A stretch of DNA of 64,000 bases from Sindora glabra (Eukaryota; Streptophyta; Magnoliopsida; Fabales; Fabaceae), in the NCBI GenBank assembly GCA_020226215.1, contig CM035232.1:53286851-53350850 (forward strand), read 5' to 3'. Both the position numbers and the translations under genes were made by a program. Every line of letters starts with the position of its first letter. The stretch's first letter is position 1. The notes under the pieces are model-generated. The model saw nothing but the letters and a program-made list of their open reading frames with translations. It did not search any database and had not been told where the DNA came from. This document shows positions 1 through 12,150 of this stretch, in pieces.

Positions 1-322
1 ATTGATGCTTTAATCCTCATGGTAATTCTTTCACCTAGTGTTTCACCAAAGAGCAACTTAAAATAGGTTGTTAATTCTATTATGTATGTTAATTATAGAT
101 GATAGGATGAGGTTGTAGATATGGCAGAGATGTATGAGATAAAGGAGAAGGTTGCTCCAACCTGTTAGTGATTCATGACCATTGGTGCATCCACTTCTTG
201 AGTATATATGTTAGTGCCTACACTTGATGTAGCTACCTCCCTTACATCATCACATCCTTTTCGAACAAGATAGTGCAACAACAATCTCTAATTGTGCAAA
301 GTCCTCCCATTATTAGAAATCT
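1..322. other. AT-rich stretch, nothing identified
   Basis: No reading frame, repeat or RNA structure could be supported here. It may belong to the CACTA-like element suggested by the following 250 bp, but no border is visible. Confidence 0.4.
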
Positions 323-570
323 CACTTTTTTTAAATAGATTTTTCTATCAACAACAATGAAATTTCTATTAGTGATAAGAATTTTCGATGAAAATTTGTA
401 GTTGGAAATATGTTCTTTAGAAATTTATTTTTGATGAATTTTTTTATCAAAAATTATTTTTGATGGATTTTTTCAATGGAAATTAAGGGACATATAAATT
501 TATTATCCTTTAGAATTTTTTTCAAAAATCCGTCATAAATAACAAAAATATTCCCATCTAAAATAGTGAT
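323..570. mobile_element. Possible CACTA transposon terminus with subterminal repeats
   Basis: The segment begins CACTTTTTTTAAATAG and then holds repeated short units of the type TTTTGATGGATTTTTT in both orientations (about 385-545), including a surviving TCCGTCATAAAT. Arrays of this kind, derived from a TTTCCGTCGG-like unit, are known from the subterminal regions of plant CACTA (En/Spm) transposons. The units here have lost most CpGs, which would fit methylated decay. Minus-strand sequence at about 1018-780 reads as a proline-rich, stop-broken peptide that could be a transposase C-terminus, but I could not recognise a domain. The second terminus was not found. The call rests only on the repeat pattern. 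Confidence 0.3.
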
Positions 571-2717
571 TTTTTTAAAATAGGCTATAAATATGAAAAA
601 AATATATAAATTTAAAATTAAAAATATAATTAAAAACTATTATTTAAAATTTAAAATGAAAAATGCACATAAATATTAAATATATAAATTATAAAATTAA
701 ATTTTTAAATACAATATACTCAATAAAAAATACAAATACATAATCCACAAAAAAGATCACTTAAAGCCTAACTGATTGAAATCCTCAATGGTAATGTTCT
801 CATTATTTATGTCATGGTAGGTTAGAGGAGTCTAAGGGTGGGAAAGGCCTTTTGGCCATCCACTAGGTGCTTCTTATGTGTATATAGGTGGTAGAGGTAG
901 ACATATTGGTGTATGTAGTGAAATATATGGGTAATAGTTATATGGAAGCAGGAGGGGTGAAGAAGTGAATTGCTACTATGTCTGCTCCTATTGAGTAGCT
1001 TTAATCTCCGTCACCTCTTACCTAAGTAAGGTAACCTTCTCTACTAAGTAAGATACTTGAGCCAAAAGAATGTACTTAATGTATGCCTAATGTATTCAAC
1101 ATTAATTTTGAATCCTAATGTGAAAAATGGTAACAATGTTTGTTTTTTTTTATAGGAAATTAGATGTGCTTTGTTCCTAGATATTGTTGAATCATTAAAA
1201 TAGAATGGCAATTCTATAATAACATTAAACATAACAATAATTGATGTTGAAAATAGATTATGACACGAGTATATATAATACATTAGCTTGTAAACCACCA
1301 TTGAAAATCCACATTCTTTCATATCTTAAATCCCATAGAGTATGTTAGTTTCTATTGAATAACCAATGCATAATATTAATATAAGACAAAAGAGTTTTAG
1401 AATAATCAACATGGTTTACTAGTTTTTTTTGTTCAATAGAATTCACTTCAACCCTATTACATCTAGAGAAACATTTAAACCTAATTATTGAATCTAGCAA
1501 CTATAATATTATACAAGAAGTATTATTATAGAAAGTAGTATTTAAGCCTTATCTTAATGTCTTTATGATAAAAAATAATATCCTAAATATAATAAACACC
1601 TATTGGCAATAATTTTATATATTTAATTAGGTCCAAAAAATTGAAGACATATAATATCTATATGTGCAAAAATTGAAAATAATACCTCTAAATGACACAT
1701 AAAAAAGTTACATTTTCTTCCAATAATTTGGCTATTGATAGAAATCTTTGTGAAACCCACTATGCAAATAAAGGGTACAAGCTTATCAAAATTAATGTTG
1801 TAGGTGCAACATTAATGTTATATGATTCTATTGAAGAGAAATTTATTATCTAACTTATGCTATCAAATCTTGATGGTATCATGTGTTATTTGCATAGTGC
1901 TCTTGTCATCTTGGCTATTTGTTAAAAACAATACTTATTGGTTTTCTTTTGTAAGTAAGATGTCCATTACCTATTCTTCAAATTGAAACATAAGTTCTAG
2001 CTCTTTAACTATATTCATTTGGTTATTCTCTCTTATAGCCTAAGAATTCTAAAGTTGCAAATAATTGGTAAGTAGATGAAACTCTAGAACACCATGATTG
2101 AAATAAACATGAGGAATAAATTTTATGTATTCCATAGAATAATAGTGTGAACAATATAAAGGCATGAAATGAAGTTTATTGCTATTTGAATTGCCGTTTT
2201 CAATAAATAACCCATACTTTGGAGACATAGCATATAACTTGCTATAGATGTATAATATATCTACTTTAAAGGAAATATATCAACAGTCACACCATTCAAA
2301 ACCCTAAAAAATATAATTAAAAACATAGAATCTAAATAAATTTACACAATACATAAGAGCTAGACATTTTTCGTTAGGTTTAAAAAAATGGGGCATTTAA
2401 ATACACTTTAATGTTAAGAAGAAGACATTAGTAAGATAAAGACAAATTGTTGATTGAACCCAAGCTATGGTGATTTTTTATGTGAATTTCTCCATAGAAT
2501 AATTTAAATTTCAAAAGTAAGATACTCTTACTTTGTAATTTACACTTTGACTTCAAGATAAGATTAACTTCTATTTATCTCCCACCTTTGTTATAAGTTA
2601 CGAGAAAAGAAAAATGACATCATTTTAACTTTTCATGTTAGTTATATACTAAAACTTATGTATAATATTATTTTTTAAATTTTTAACAGTTGAATATATC
2701 ATATTTGATTTATTATA
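571..2717. other. AT-rich intergenic DNA, unassigned
   Basis: No coding sequence could be recognised on either strand; the 92-codon minus frame at 1044-1322 has no family resemblance. The GC-richer part at about 780-1020 may be a coding relic of the CACTA-like element to its left. The remainder shows no repeat boundary that I can defend. Confidence 0.4.
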
Positions 2718-2924
2718 AAACCAATATTATACTATATTGATACCAATTATTAATAAACAATTGATGTTGTTTCCTTTTTTTTATCAAATTATTATTATTG
2801 CTACTTGAATCTGATTAAGTTATAATTTTAATTTTTCATAGTGATTAGTTTTAGAAACCCAATATTCTACCATATTGAAGTTAATTTTAAATAAAAAATC
2901 GACATTGTTTCTTTTTTTTTTATA
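2718..2924 (+). repeat. Degenerate direct duplication, about 135-bp spacing
   Basis: The stretch from 2718 (AAAACCAATATTATACTATA) recurs at about 2853 (GAAACCCAATATTCTACCATA). Both copies then run through a similar AT-rich body to a CATTGTTTC/GATGTTGTTTC motif and a poly-T tract. The two copies are clearly diverged, so this is an old local duplication or the two arms of an unrecognised element. Confidence 0.5.
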
Positions 2925-3079
2925 TTACTATTGTTATTGTCTGAAAGTTAGAAATTAGAAACCAAACCTATTAGATAAACAATAGAGTAGACACACTTGT
3001 TAATGCAAAAGAGAGCCACCTTTTAAATAATATTAAATCATACAATAACACTTATAAAACATATTAATATTGCATACAA

Positions 3080-3082
<3 letters not shown>

Positions 3083-3123
<41 letters not shown>

Positions 3124-3298
3124 CATACATATATATATTTACATACATATATATATTTACATACATATATATATTTACATACATATATATATTTACATAC
3201 ATATATATATTTACATACATATATATATATACATATATATATATACATATACATACATATACATAGATATACATACATATACATATATATATATATAG

Positions 3299-3340
<42 letters not shown>

Positions 3341-3341
3341 T
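3083..3341. repeat. Compound (AT)n microsatellite with an 18-bp minisatellite
   Basis: A pure AT run (3083-3120) is followed by about six copies of the 18-bp unit TTACATACATATATATAT (about 3121-3230), then degenerate ATAC/ATAG variants and a second AT run (about 3300-3337). Because 18 is a multiple of three, all frames stay open and give artificial Tyr/Ile/Val/Cys repeat peptides on both strands. These are not genes. Confidence 0.9.
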
Positions 3342-3407
3342 TACAAGTAATTTCACTAATTCTTACAAGGATATATTTACAAGTAATTTCACTAATTCTT
3401 ACAAGGA
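3340..3407 (+). repeat. 36-bp tandem duplication, two copies
   Basis: TTTACAAGTAATTTCACTAA begins at 3340 and again at 3376. Thirty-two bases are identical between the copies. It directly abuts the AT microsatellite and is probably a replication-slippage product. Confidence 0.85.
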
Positions 3408-4508
3408 CAAATATATATATTTTAATTTAGAATTAAACCCACTAAATTATACATTTAACAGCCCTCTCAAGGCAATGCTAACCTTTTTTTCAATACATAT
3501 GTAGACCATTTCTTGTGTAAGGCTTGTATATTTTCCTTATAATAAAGGGTTGTGTCTTTTTTTAAAAAAAAACTACATATTTACATACAAACTTTAATAA
3601 AAAGATAGAATTATTTGTTTTCCATAAGTGTCAACCTAACTAAAATTCAAACGAAATACCTTACAAAGTTACATCCCTCTTCATATGCTTGGTCATGTCA
3701 ACCATGTATTTCATCACAAAGTATCTACATTTGATGTTGCCTTTTTATATGGAGCGCTATAACAAACTAACTGAAAAGAGTATCAATTTCATGTACTGAT
3801 GATTAATTATTATATTAGGTACTTAAACATGCATAAAAATATTACTACACTTGGACCTAATGGACAACAGCCTTCTTCTCAGCATTGCCTAACATGTAAT
3901 GTACCTTTATGGATTGATGAAGTACTATCTTTCAATTTGCTCGTGGGTTTTACCTCAGTGGGTTAAGGTAGTACACCATTTTGTCATTTGGATATATTAT
4001 TGTCAGCATTTAATAATATCTACAACATTATCAATATCTATTACTACAAAGTTATGATTTATGTCGATCAATAGACATGGATTATAGGATACACCAATAT
4101 CTATATCAATGGAGTAGTATTTTTAAAATTATTAAAACAAATAAAATGATGATTTAAAATAAAATTATATTTATAATTAATTAAAGGCATTTTTGAAATT
4201 TAAATAGAAACTTAAGATGAAGGTTAATTTTGAAAATCTTAGTCCAAAAGGCATTTAAAAGATCATATGGAAGAAGATAATATTACATGTTGATTTTGTT
4301 ATTAATCGATGTTTAAGGGTATTTAAAAAATTTACTTGGATAATGAACTAACACTAAATTATAATAGAGCAAGCCTAAGATGTTGGTTTTGATTTATTGA
4401 CGTTTATAGTTTAGTCAACTTACTATAAGTTTTACGTTCACTCTCTATTTAAAAACATTTTGGTGATGTCTTAGCCTCTATTATCTAACCTTAGCCTATT
4501 CTAAAAAA
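3408..4508. other. AT-rich intergenic DNA, unassigned
   Basis: No coding or RNA feature could be recognised. A homopolymer junction (poly-T then poly-A) occurs at about 3556-3571. Confidence 0.4.
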
Positions 4509-4639
4509 GAGGAACAGAACTACCCCTTCATCTTATTTAACAACTTTGAAGGTGTTATAGAATTTAATTATTATTGCTTATTAATTATCATCTTTATATG
4601 TGTTAAATAAGATAGAAGAGAGCTATGCTCTTTTTCCTC
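4509..4639. mobile_element. Foldback/MITE-like inverted repeat
   Basis: The left arm 4509-4542 (starting GAGGAACAGAAC, ending ATCTTATTTAACA) is matched in inverted orientation by the right arm 4601-4639 (starting TGTTAAATAAGAT, ending TTTTTCCTC). The inner 13 bases pair almost perfectly. Weaker pairing continues outward on both sides, to about 4460 and 4690. About 60 bp of loop separates the arms. This fits a small non-autonomous DNA transposon; no target duplication was found, so the superfamily is open. Confidence 0.5.
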
Positions 4640-4690
4640 GAACACAGGTTGGTGTTAGTAATAAAGACAAATGTATTACTTAGATTTATG

Positions 4691-5439
4691 ATTTATCAAT
4701 ATCAAAATTTGATATACGGTTATGAGAACTGGCACCAAATTTGGTAGTAACAATGAAAGAATAAAGTCTTTTTTAACCTATTGTAATATTATTATAAATT
4801 TATATTTGTCAATATAATGATATATAAAATGAATAAAATTATAAAATAAATTTTTTATATTGATATATTTTCCTCATATTTTTGTATATTCAGGTTCAAT
4901 GCATTGATATTTATATCATTGTAAGAAAAATATGCAAAAAGAATATATAACTTATCCTGAATTTATGATAATTAATAAAATTGATTAAAATTTTTTAATT
5001 AATTATGAAACTAATCTTTTATTCTCTTCAAACTTATGAAAATTAATATCATGTAAAATAGAGTAAACTTCTTATCTTGTTCTTATAACTTTTAGGCTTT
5101 CTCACGCTTAATCCATCTCTTGGATAGTTTGTAAAATGGTTGCTTTATTTTCCATTAGTCAAAGTAATTTTATAAAACTTAATGTGGTACATAAGTTGAT
5201 TAAAAATATATAAGAAAACAGATGTTATTTATTTAATACAATTGATATTATTTACAGAAATAAGATTCTATACAACTATAATTTTTAAATCATAACTGAT
5301 GTCTAATATGTAATAAGCCTCTAATAAATATCTAGAAATATAATAATTGATGTTAAAAATTCTATAGTTGAACAATGCTGTTTAATTAAAATGTTGATTT
5401 TTCTAATTAGCACTCATCATAGAAAGTTCAGTTTTGCTA
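4691..5439. other. AT-rich intergenic DNA, unassigned
   Basis: In a complete Ty3/gypsy element the integrase would lie here, to the left of the RT/RNase H relic on the minus strand, but no integrase motif could be read. The element is therefore truncated or its end has decayed beyond recognition. Confidence 0.4.
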
Positions 5440-5479
5440 GGAATTTGCCTAGTTTTTTTATTCTTTAGGTATGCTTTTC

Positions 5480-7340
5480 ACCTTGTACTAAAATGCCTTC
5501 ATTAGATTTCTTATTTTCTTAACAAACATTTTCATCATAAGTTCCTTTATTTCATATTTTACTTTAACCTAGTTTATAAGGAGTCACTTAATACTTGGAT
5601 TTTTTCAACTTTTACTTCTTTTGCTAACTCTAATCCAACTATCAATGCTTCATATTTAACCTAGTTATTTATGGCATGGAAACTAAACTTTAGTGTATAT
5701 TCTAATGTTATTACGTTTGGTCCTTCTAAAATAATGCTTACTTCACTTTCTTTTTTATTAGAAGATCCATTTGCATAAAGAGTCCATTCCATTACTACTT
5801 ACTTACATTTTAACTTTCTCATCTTAACTATGAAATTTGCCAATGATTATACCTTTATTACATTTGTTACCTCAAACTTTATGTTGTATTCTAATAGCTT
5901 TATTACCTACAATAACAATCACTCAATTACATCTAATTTTTGGAAGATCTAATAAATTAGCTGATCTATTTAGACAATGATCTTATAAGTTTGGAAATAA
6001 GGCTAGAGTTTTTTTGCCATTGTTAAGAGGAAAAAAACTAACTTCTCAATTTTTTGCTACATCTTCTCAATATCGTGCAACATGTTGTTAACAAAGTAGA
6101 CATGTTTTTATTGACTTTCTTCTTCTATTATGATCATGGAACTGACAGCTTCCTCTAACATTACTAGGTAGATGTATAATGACTCATTTTCTTAAAGTCT
6201 TAATAGGATAGTTGGTAAGGCTAATTAATTTTTTAATTAGGCAAAAGCTTCCCTACAAAAGTTATCCCAAGAAAAAATTTTGCATTCGTAAGTAATTTAT
6301 AGAAAGGTAAAAGTTTATCTCCTAACTTAGACATAAAATATGTCAATGTTGCTAAATATCCATTTAGTACTTAAACCCCTTGGTTGTTTTAAGGCTAGTC
6401 TTCTTAATCATAGCTTAAAATTTTAATGGATTTGCTTCACTCCCTCATTCAATTAGTATGAATCCTAAGAACTTACTCGCTCAGACATTAAAACCACATT
6501 TCACTAAATTTAGCTTCATAGAATTTCTTTACAAAACTTTGAAGGCTTCTTTTAGGTCATTCCAATGTTATGTTTCATCCTTTAACTTGACTAAATTATT
6601 ATCAATGTATACTTTTATATTTCTTTCAATTTACTCAATGAAGACCTTATTTATTAAATGTTAACATGTTGCACTTACATTATTTAATTTGAATGGCATC
6701 ACCCTATAATAAAAATGTCTTCATATATGATAAATACAATTTTTCTCTTCATTTTATGGGCTCATTCTTAATTGCTTGTATCCCAAGAATGCATCTTTAA
6801 AGCTAAGTCTTCCAAGACCTAATGTGTTATCTACTTGTTGGTTGACGTTAGGTAGCAAATAGGTGTCTTTGGGCAAGCTTTGTTTAAATCAAGAAAATCT
6901 ATGCATATTCTCCATTATTCATTTGCCTTTTTTATTAGAATGGCATATGTTATCTATCTTGTATGTTCAACTTCTCTAATGAATTCTATATCCAGCAACT
7001 TTGCCACTTCTTTCTTAACTACCTCTTAATGTTTATGATTGAAGTTACATTTAGTTTGTTGTATAGGTTTAATGTTTAAATTCACCACTAATTTGTTACA
7101 TGTTACTTTAACATTAACTACTAGCATATTTGAAGGTTTCCAGGCAAAAATTTTAGTATATTCTTTTAACAAAGTTATCAATATGGCTCTATCTTCTTTT
7201 GATAAATTATTTGCTATGTGCATTATCCGCTCATCTCTTTCTCCAAAAAGATAGATCTTTTTCGGGTCTGACAATGGTTTTGATCTTTTCATATTAAAAT
7301 CCTTATATCTAATAGTGTCAAGTCGCCATTTTTTAGTCAT
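5480..7340 (-). pseudogene. Ty3/gypsy reverse transcriptase/RNase H remnant
   Basis: The open stretch 7026-7340 (104 codons) contains LLKEYTKIFAW, the conserved block just upstream of gypsy RT. RT itself follows at about 6590-7010: KKANE-stop-WRICIDFLDLN, then KACPK, a one-base frameshift (about 6860), then LLPNVNQQVD and SFKDAFLGY. The catalytic Y-V/I-D-D box appears at 6598-6612 as VYIDN: the second catalytic Asp has become Asn, a G-to-A change in the coding strand. A stop-ridden RNase H-like tail runs to about 5480 and ends near MMKMFVKK. Catalysis is lost both by the Asp change and by the frameshifts. Confidence 0.8.
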
Positions 7341-7733
7341 GTTAAGATATTAGGGAATTATTTTAAAGCATACTGCCTATTGGATTTGCTTGTTATGCTG
7401 GATATTTAAGGCTCACCATATAGCACTTTTGAGCCATTGTTTAGTTTACTTAAACTTATCTTACACCAGTGTTAGTTGGGAATTTCATTAAAAGGTATGG
7501 TATTAAAATAATTACTTTAACATGATTTAAGGTCATCTTAAAATTGTGTTGTAGGCTTAATTATCTAATTGGATGACCAAAAAGTTTTAACTTGGTACTT
7601 TGCATAGTTAGTGGTGTTCCCAAGGTTACTCTTAAAGTCATTATTCCTTTTACTTATACCTGTTTTGCTAAAAAAGACAACAAGTACCCTATTATAATGT
7701 TTTATCATTGATTTGTTGAAATTCATTTTTTTA

Positions 7734-8085
7734 ATAGCATGAAAGTATAGTATATTGGTGGAACTTCCTGGATCTATTAATATTCTTCGTATAAGGAAGT
7801 TATGGATTATAGTTGAAACAACTATAAGGTCCTTGTGATCTCTATTAATGTTTCTAAAATCCTTTTTTTGTAAAGAAGATTGGCTAGTGCAATCTTTTTA
7901 ATTTTTTTTGTCTAATTTGTATAATTTGATGTATATGTCATTTTTTTTTAGCATTTTTAGAGATGCCTCCACTAGCAAAGCCTTCTGCTATAAATCTTCC
8001 TAAGTTTTGTCAATATTTACCTAAGTGTTTTTCAAAACATACAATGATTAGTATTATAGCCATAATCTTTATGAAATTTATAGTA
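7734..8085 (-). pseudogene. Ty3/gypsy zinc-knuckle-like and protease remnant
   Basis: About 8020-8082 on the minus strand reads YKFHKDYGYNTNHC, a decayed form of the C-x-F-H-x-D-x-G-H-x-T-x2-C pattern found at the end of this group's Gag. About 7734-7790 reads RRILIDPGSSTNILY, the aspartic-protease active-site segment; the family's catalytic D-T/S/G-G motif appears here as D-P-G-S. Stops separate the two pieces. The protease would normally cleave the Gag-Pol polyprotein. Confidence 0.7.
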
Positions 8086-8329
8086 TTTAGATATCTTTTA
8101 GTGGGAACTTATGTGTTCTTTTAAAGGAAAATTTCATCAATTTAGTAGCTTGGACATCTTTTATGACCATGTTAATGCTTACTCTTAATGGCTCATATTT
8201 TTCAAATCTTTACCTTGAAGTATACCAAGTGGATCTAAAGTGTCCTTTATTTCATTTGATTGGATGTGTGTTTTAAACAAAATTGCCTTCAATGTGATAT
8301 ATTCTTATGAGTTCACATTCATTAGCATT

Positions 8330-9300
8330 CATGTATTTCTCTACTTTATCCAAGAGATCTTTCATAGTTGAAACTAGTTTTTTAACTAATGATAGTGAAA
8401 ATATTCTAAATAGAGTCCTACAACGACCTAATAAATAGCTACTCTTTCATTAAGATCTCATATTTCAAATATAGGTATTAAATCTTGCTAGGTATTGTTT
8501 TAATGTTTCATTGCCTTATTGTTGAAAATTTATTCAAATGGTAGACATTTTTTCAAGTATTTAGCTTATTACAAAGTGCATAATGAATGCATAGGATAGT
8601 TGGTTGAAGTTGTTGATTAGCTAAGGACATAGATTATTACACCATTGTAAACTTACCTTTTTTAATGTGGTGGAGAAGGCTTAATATATGTCACATCCGG
8701 TGCCTAAAAAGAAGTATGATTGCATAAAAAGCCTTTAGATGTCTTGAAGATCTGTTAATCTATCATAAAGATCAAGATATGTGGGTATTTTGAAAGCTTG
8801 GGGTAGTTTGCCCTTTATAATTGCTTAAGTGAATGGATGCAATTAGTTAGTAAGAGCCTGTTGATTTTGATAGGGAATTTCAAGGTTAATTAGATTGTAT
8901 CAATCATGGCTATAGTTGTGATGGTTTTAGGAATTTATGGGGATCTAAGGATTTGATACTCATTTGTATAAGGCAAAAAGGGTGGTGTTGCTAGCATATG
9001 TATATGATCAAAGATGATAAGTATATATGGGATCTTTGTGGATGACTAGATGGTGGTAGTATTGATTTACAATTAGGATAGATAGCTTGTTTTTCAGAGG
9101 TTTCCTATTTCATTTTATAGCTTCCTTACCTTTTTTATGCAGGCATCACACTTGACTTCAACCTATAGACGATGGGCTTTGTGTTGGAGTTGAGTAATTA
9201 AGGTGTTACTTCTGGAGTTTCAGTAATTGAATGAGTTTTTCTTCATTATTTCCTAAAAGCATGGAAGTTTAGTCCTATTTGATCATGGTGAGGTAAAGAT
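8330..9300 (-). pseudogene. Ty3/gypsy gag remnant
   Basis: In minus-strand translation about 8760-8815 reads LPQAFKIPTYLDLYD, the conserved start of the Retrotrans_gag domain. It is followed by a decayed core whose spacing matches a gag core (about 8480-8750), including AFSTTLKK and LKQYLARFN. Further on, about 8330-8366 gives MKDLLDKVEKYMNANE, a conserved post-core helix of plant gypsy Gag. The N-terminal leader (about 9160-9300) includes a short acidic/Leu-rich segment. Several in-frame stops interrupt it. In a live element this protein forms the virus-like particle in the cytoplasm. Confidence 0.75.
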
Positions 9301-9312
9301 GTGGCTAGTTGA

Positions 9313-9330
9313 GCCACGGATAGTGCCAAT
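9313..9330 (-). other. Decayed primer-binding-site motif of the gypsy element
   Basis: Minus-strand TTGGCACTATCCGTGG lies where the gypsy leader should begin, just upstream of gag. Plant Tat-type elements commonly carry a TGGCGCCGT-type site complementary to the 3' end of a tRNA (tRNA-Asp ends in ACGGCGCCA). The differences here are mostly transitions at CpGs. The identification is by position and pattern only. Confidence 0.5.
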
Positions 9331-9827
9331 AATAAAATCTTTATTACAACAAATTGACACTTGTATCACAGTCAAAATCGTGAAACAAGATCAAAATTTT
9401 TATGGCTATGTTACTTAGTGATAGAAATACTAATTAAATATCTTGTGACATAAGTGAACATGACAAGAAAATTATCACAAGAAAAAAGATCTTATGATAT
9501 AAATAATTTTTTTACCACAAGTTCACTAATGACTAATAGATTCTTGTAGCCATGAGTGCTAACTTGGTAATAAAGGTACATTTATAACTAGAAACTCATA
9601 TTGTTATGAATAAAATTATGACAAAAAATAAAATAAAATTATTATAAAACTAATTTAACTAGATAAAATAATTTTTATATATGCAAATTAAATCGATTAT
9701 CTAGCTAATTTAATTAGGTGCTATCCTATCATTTTGTTTGCATATTTACTAAAATCTATTAATATTTTTAACTTATATCAACTAGTGTAAATTATTAAAA
9801 CTTTATTTATCTAGAAATTATAAATTG

Positions 9828-9896
9828 CATTCACAGGGAATTGAACCTAAATCTCCAAGTTAAGGAATATCAAACCTTACTATTATGCTATTTTTC
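9828..9896 (-). repeat. tRNA-like (SINE-type) motif
   Basis: The minus strand reads TAGCATAATAGTAAGG (box A-like) and, about 35 bases on, AGGTTCAATTCCCTG, a good match to the RNA polymerase III box B (GGTTCRANNCC). The segment between contains TTGATATTCCTTAACTTGGA, a layout often seen in tRNA-derived plant SINEs. No cloverleaf or clear 3' tail could be drawn. It lies inside the CACTA-like element. Confidence 0.4.
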
Positions 9897-11324
9897 TTCT
9901 TTAGTATTATAATGTAATATATTTTATATAAAGTATTAATTGATTTATTGATTTCAAAAATAAAAATGCACTTATAAGATGTTAATTATATAATGATAAA
10001 AAATTACATAAATATATATAATAAAAATACACTAATATTAAAGTACCTTATTATTTTATTTTAAAAAATTATTTTTTATAGACTAAATTCTCATTTATTT
10101 CATTATTAATTTTATTTGTATCAAATTTATCCTTTACAAATATCTTATATTAGTTTTATCTCTCACAAATAATTTGTTAGTTAATTTTATCCCTTTATTA
10201 ATATTTTTTATTGATTATCATTAATTGAATTATTACATGATAAAAGTAAAACTTTTACATCTTTCAAGTAATTTTTTATTATTTTTTTAAAATTTCTTCA
10301 ATAAAAATTAAATTATATGAAATAAATATCTGTACAAATCATAACTTTGAACTATTATACATATTTAAATTTTATTATAAATTAAAATTTAAATTATTAT
10401 AAATTAATTACTTTTAATTTTTTATTTGTAATGCATATTTTTATCATTCATAAATGTAATTTAAATTATTCAACTATTCATAAATTTTTAGTATTAATTT
10501 CATTTCTCATATATTATTTATATTTAATTTTTATCCTTCTATTTATTAAGTCACTAACCTATCAATAAAATTATAAATGAATAGACTAAATTAATTAAAT
10601 TATTATTTTAAAGTGAAAAAATTAATATAAAATATTCTTAAGGAATGAAATTAATATAACTAAAATTAATAAAGGATAAAAATAAAAATTTAGAGTATTT
10701 TATATATATCACTCCTCTAAATATAATTTACTTAAAAATTTTTAATATAATAATTTAATTATTATTAAATTATACATAATTTTACATAATTATTATTTTT
10801 AATTTTTTAATGAAAGTTTTATTAATATTACAATAACGAATGTAAAATTTATTATTATATATTTCTATAATAAAACTTGCTATAACTTATGTTATAAATT
10901 ATACTATTTATACATAATATAATGATTTTAGTATTTTCATAATATATATTTTCTTCGTCAACACATTTTTTTAGAATAATGTGTTGTGATAAAAAAATAA
11001 CTCTTATTATAATATTTTATATCTTCAATGATCTAGTTTTATTTAAGTGATATTTTAAAAATTGGATCAAATAATGAATTGAGAAAATTGTTCCATATAT
11101 ATGTCTAAGTTAATCCTATTAATTTTTAATTTTAGTAAGTAAAAATTTAAATTTATTGAATAATTATATAATACAATCTTTAATATATTATAATATTTAT
11201 TTTGTTAATGTATACTAATTTTATTATGTAAATTTAATTAATGGAAATTTAAATAGTTATTTATTATTTATGAAAAATTGTTATATTTTAATAAATATTA
11301 AATTTGATACATATGTAAATAAAA

Positions 11325-11400
11325 ATGCTTACACACTTAATAATTGAGCTTTTCTTATATATTTTAAGATCTAGGGTTCAACTCTTATCCTTATTATTTT
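11325..11400 (+). repeat. tRNA-like (SINE-type) motif
   Basis: CACTTAATAATTGAGCTTTT (box A-like) is followed about 35 bases later by AGGGTTCAACTCTTATCC (box B-like), then an A-rich tract (about 11400-11412). This fits a decayed tRNA-derived SINE head. No full tRNA fold could be made. Confidence 0.35.
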
Positions 11401-11781
11401 AAAAAAAATAACAAAAGTACACAACTATACAATTTATAAGTAGTTTTATTATTTTACATACATTTCATGAATGAACTAATTAAAAAATATTATATTCTAT
11501 AACTTTTTTATTTTGATTGATTGGGGGCTAATTAGTTAATCAAATAAGTTATTTACCAAATTTCTCAAATAATTATTTAACGTAGGCAATTAGTTAGAGG
11601 TCTCTAACTTAAGTGATAAATTAGTTATTTACTAAATATCCAAAATATATAAATATTTATATTTTTTTAATTATCTACCATATTGCAGCATGTTGCACTT
11701 ATTATAAATAATTTTTTTATTTGTATAATTACCAAAAATGATATATTTGATTATGATTTTGTTCATATAATTAATTTGTAG

Positions 11782-12150
11782 CATAAATAATACTTTTTTA
11801 CAAATAATTTTTTCTGACTTATATGACAAAATAAGTAATTTTTATCATAAAAAATATGTATCTGTAACTTAATTTATGGCATAAGTAATACTTTACTACA
11901 GGGAATGTGCTCTCATAACTTGATTTGTGGTACAAATAATATTTTACCATGAGTAAAGTTTTTCTATTACATAAGTGATATTTTGTCACGAGAAATGTAT
12001 TCCTATAACTTAGTTTTATGGAACACGTGATATTTTGCTATGGGTAAAATTTTTTATAGCATAAGTAATACTTTACCATGAAGAATATATTACCATAATT
12101 TAGTTTATGGCATAAGTGATATTTTGCTATGTGTAAAATTTTTTCATAGC
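11782..12150 (+). repeat. 90-bp tandem repeat array in the CACTA-like element
   Basis: The motif CATAAGTRATAYTTT starts units at 11880, 11970 and 12060, exactly 90 bp apart. A more diverged start is at 11782 and the next register point is 12150. Each unit has two related halves (about 50 and 40 bp), the second opening with ACACGTGATATTTTGC or CATAAGTGATATTTTGC. Subterminal repeats in CACTA elements are known binding sites for the element's own DNA-binding protein; whether these ever served that role is inference. Confidence 0.75.

Larger units (their letters stand above)
5440..9330 (-). mobile_element. Ty3/gypsy LTR retrotransposon relic (Tat-like RT), truncated
   Basis: Reading from right to left on the minus strand there is a decayed primer-binding-site motif (about 9313-9327), then gag, a protease active-site stretch, the inter-domain region, reverse transcriptase and a faint RNase H remnant. 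This is the gag-PR-RT-RH order of plant Ty3/gypsy elements. Integrase and the downstream LTR are not recognisable. All domains are broken by stops and frameshifts, so the element is dead. The wording of the RT (KACPK, LLPNVNQQVD) and the protease (RRILIDPGSS) resembles the non-chromoviral Tat/Athila group; lineage assignment is by eye only. A CACTA-like element lies immediately beyond the primer-binding site. Confidence 0.8.

Noticed and set aside
3033..3504. Open frames of 100-144 codons on both strands rich in Tyr and Ile
   Set aside because: They are translations of the AT microsatellite and 18-bp minisatellite, not genes.
6458..6664. 68-codon plus-strand frame
   Set aside because: It lies antisense to the gypsy RT, which reads recognisably on the minus strand.
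7039..7254. 71-codon plus-strand frame
   Set aside because: Shadow of the gypsy pol segment at 7026-7340 on the minus strand.
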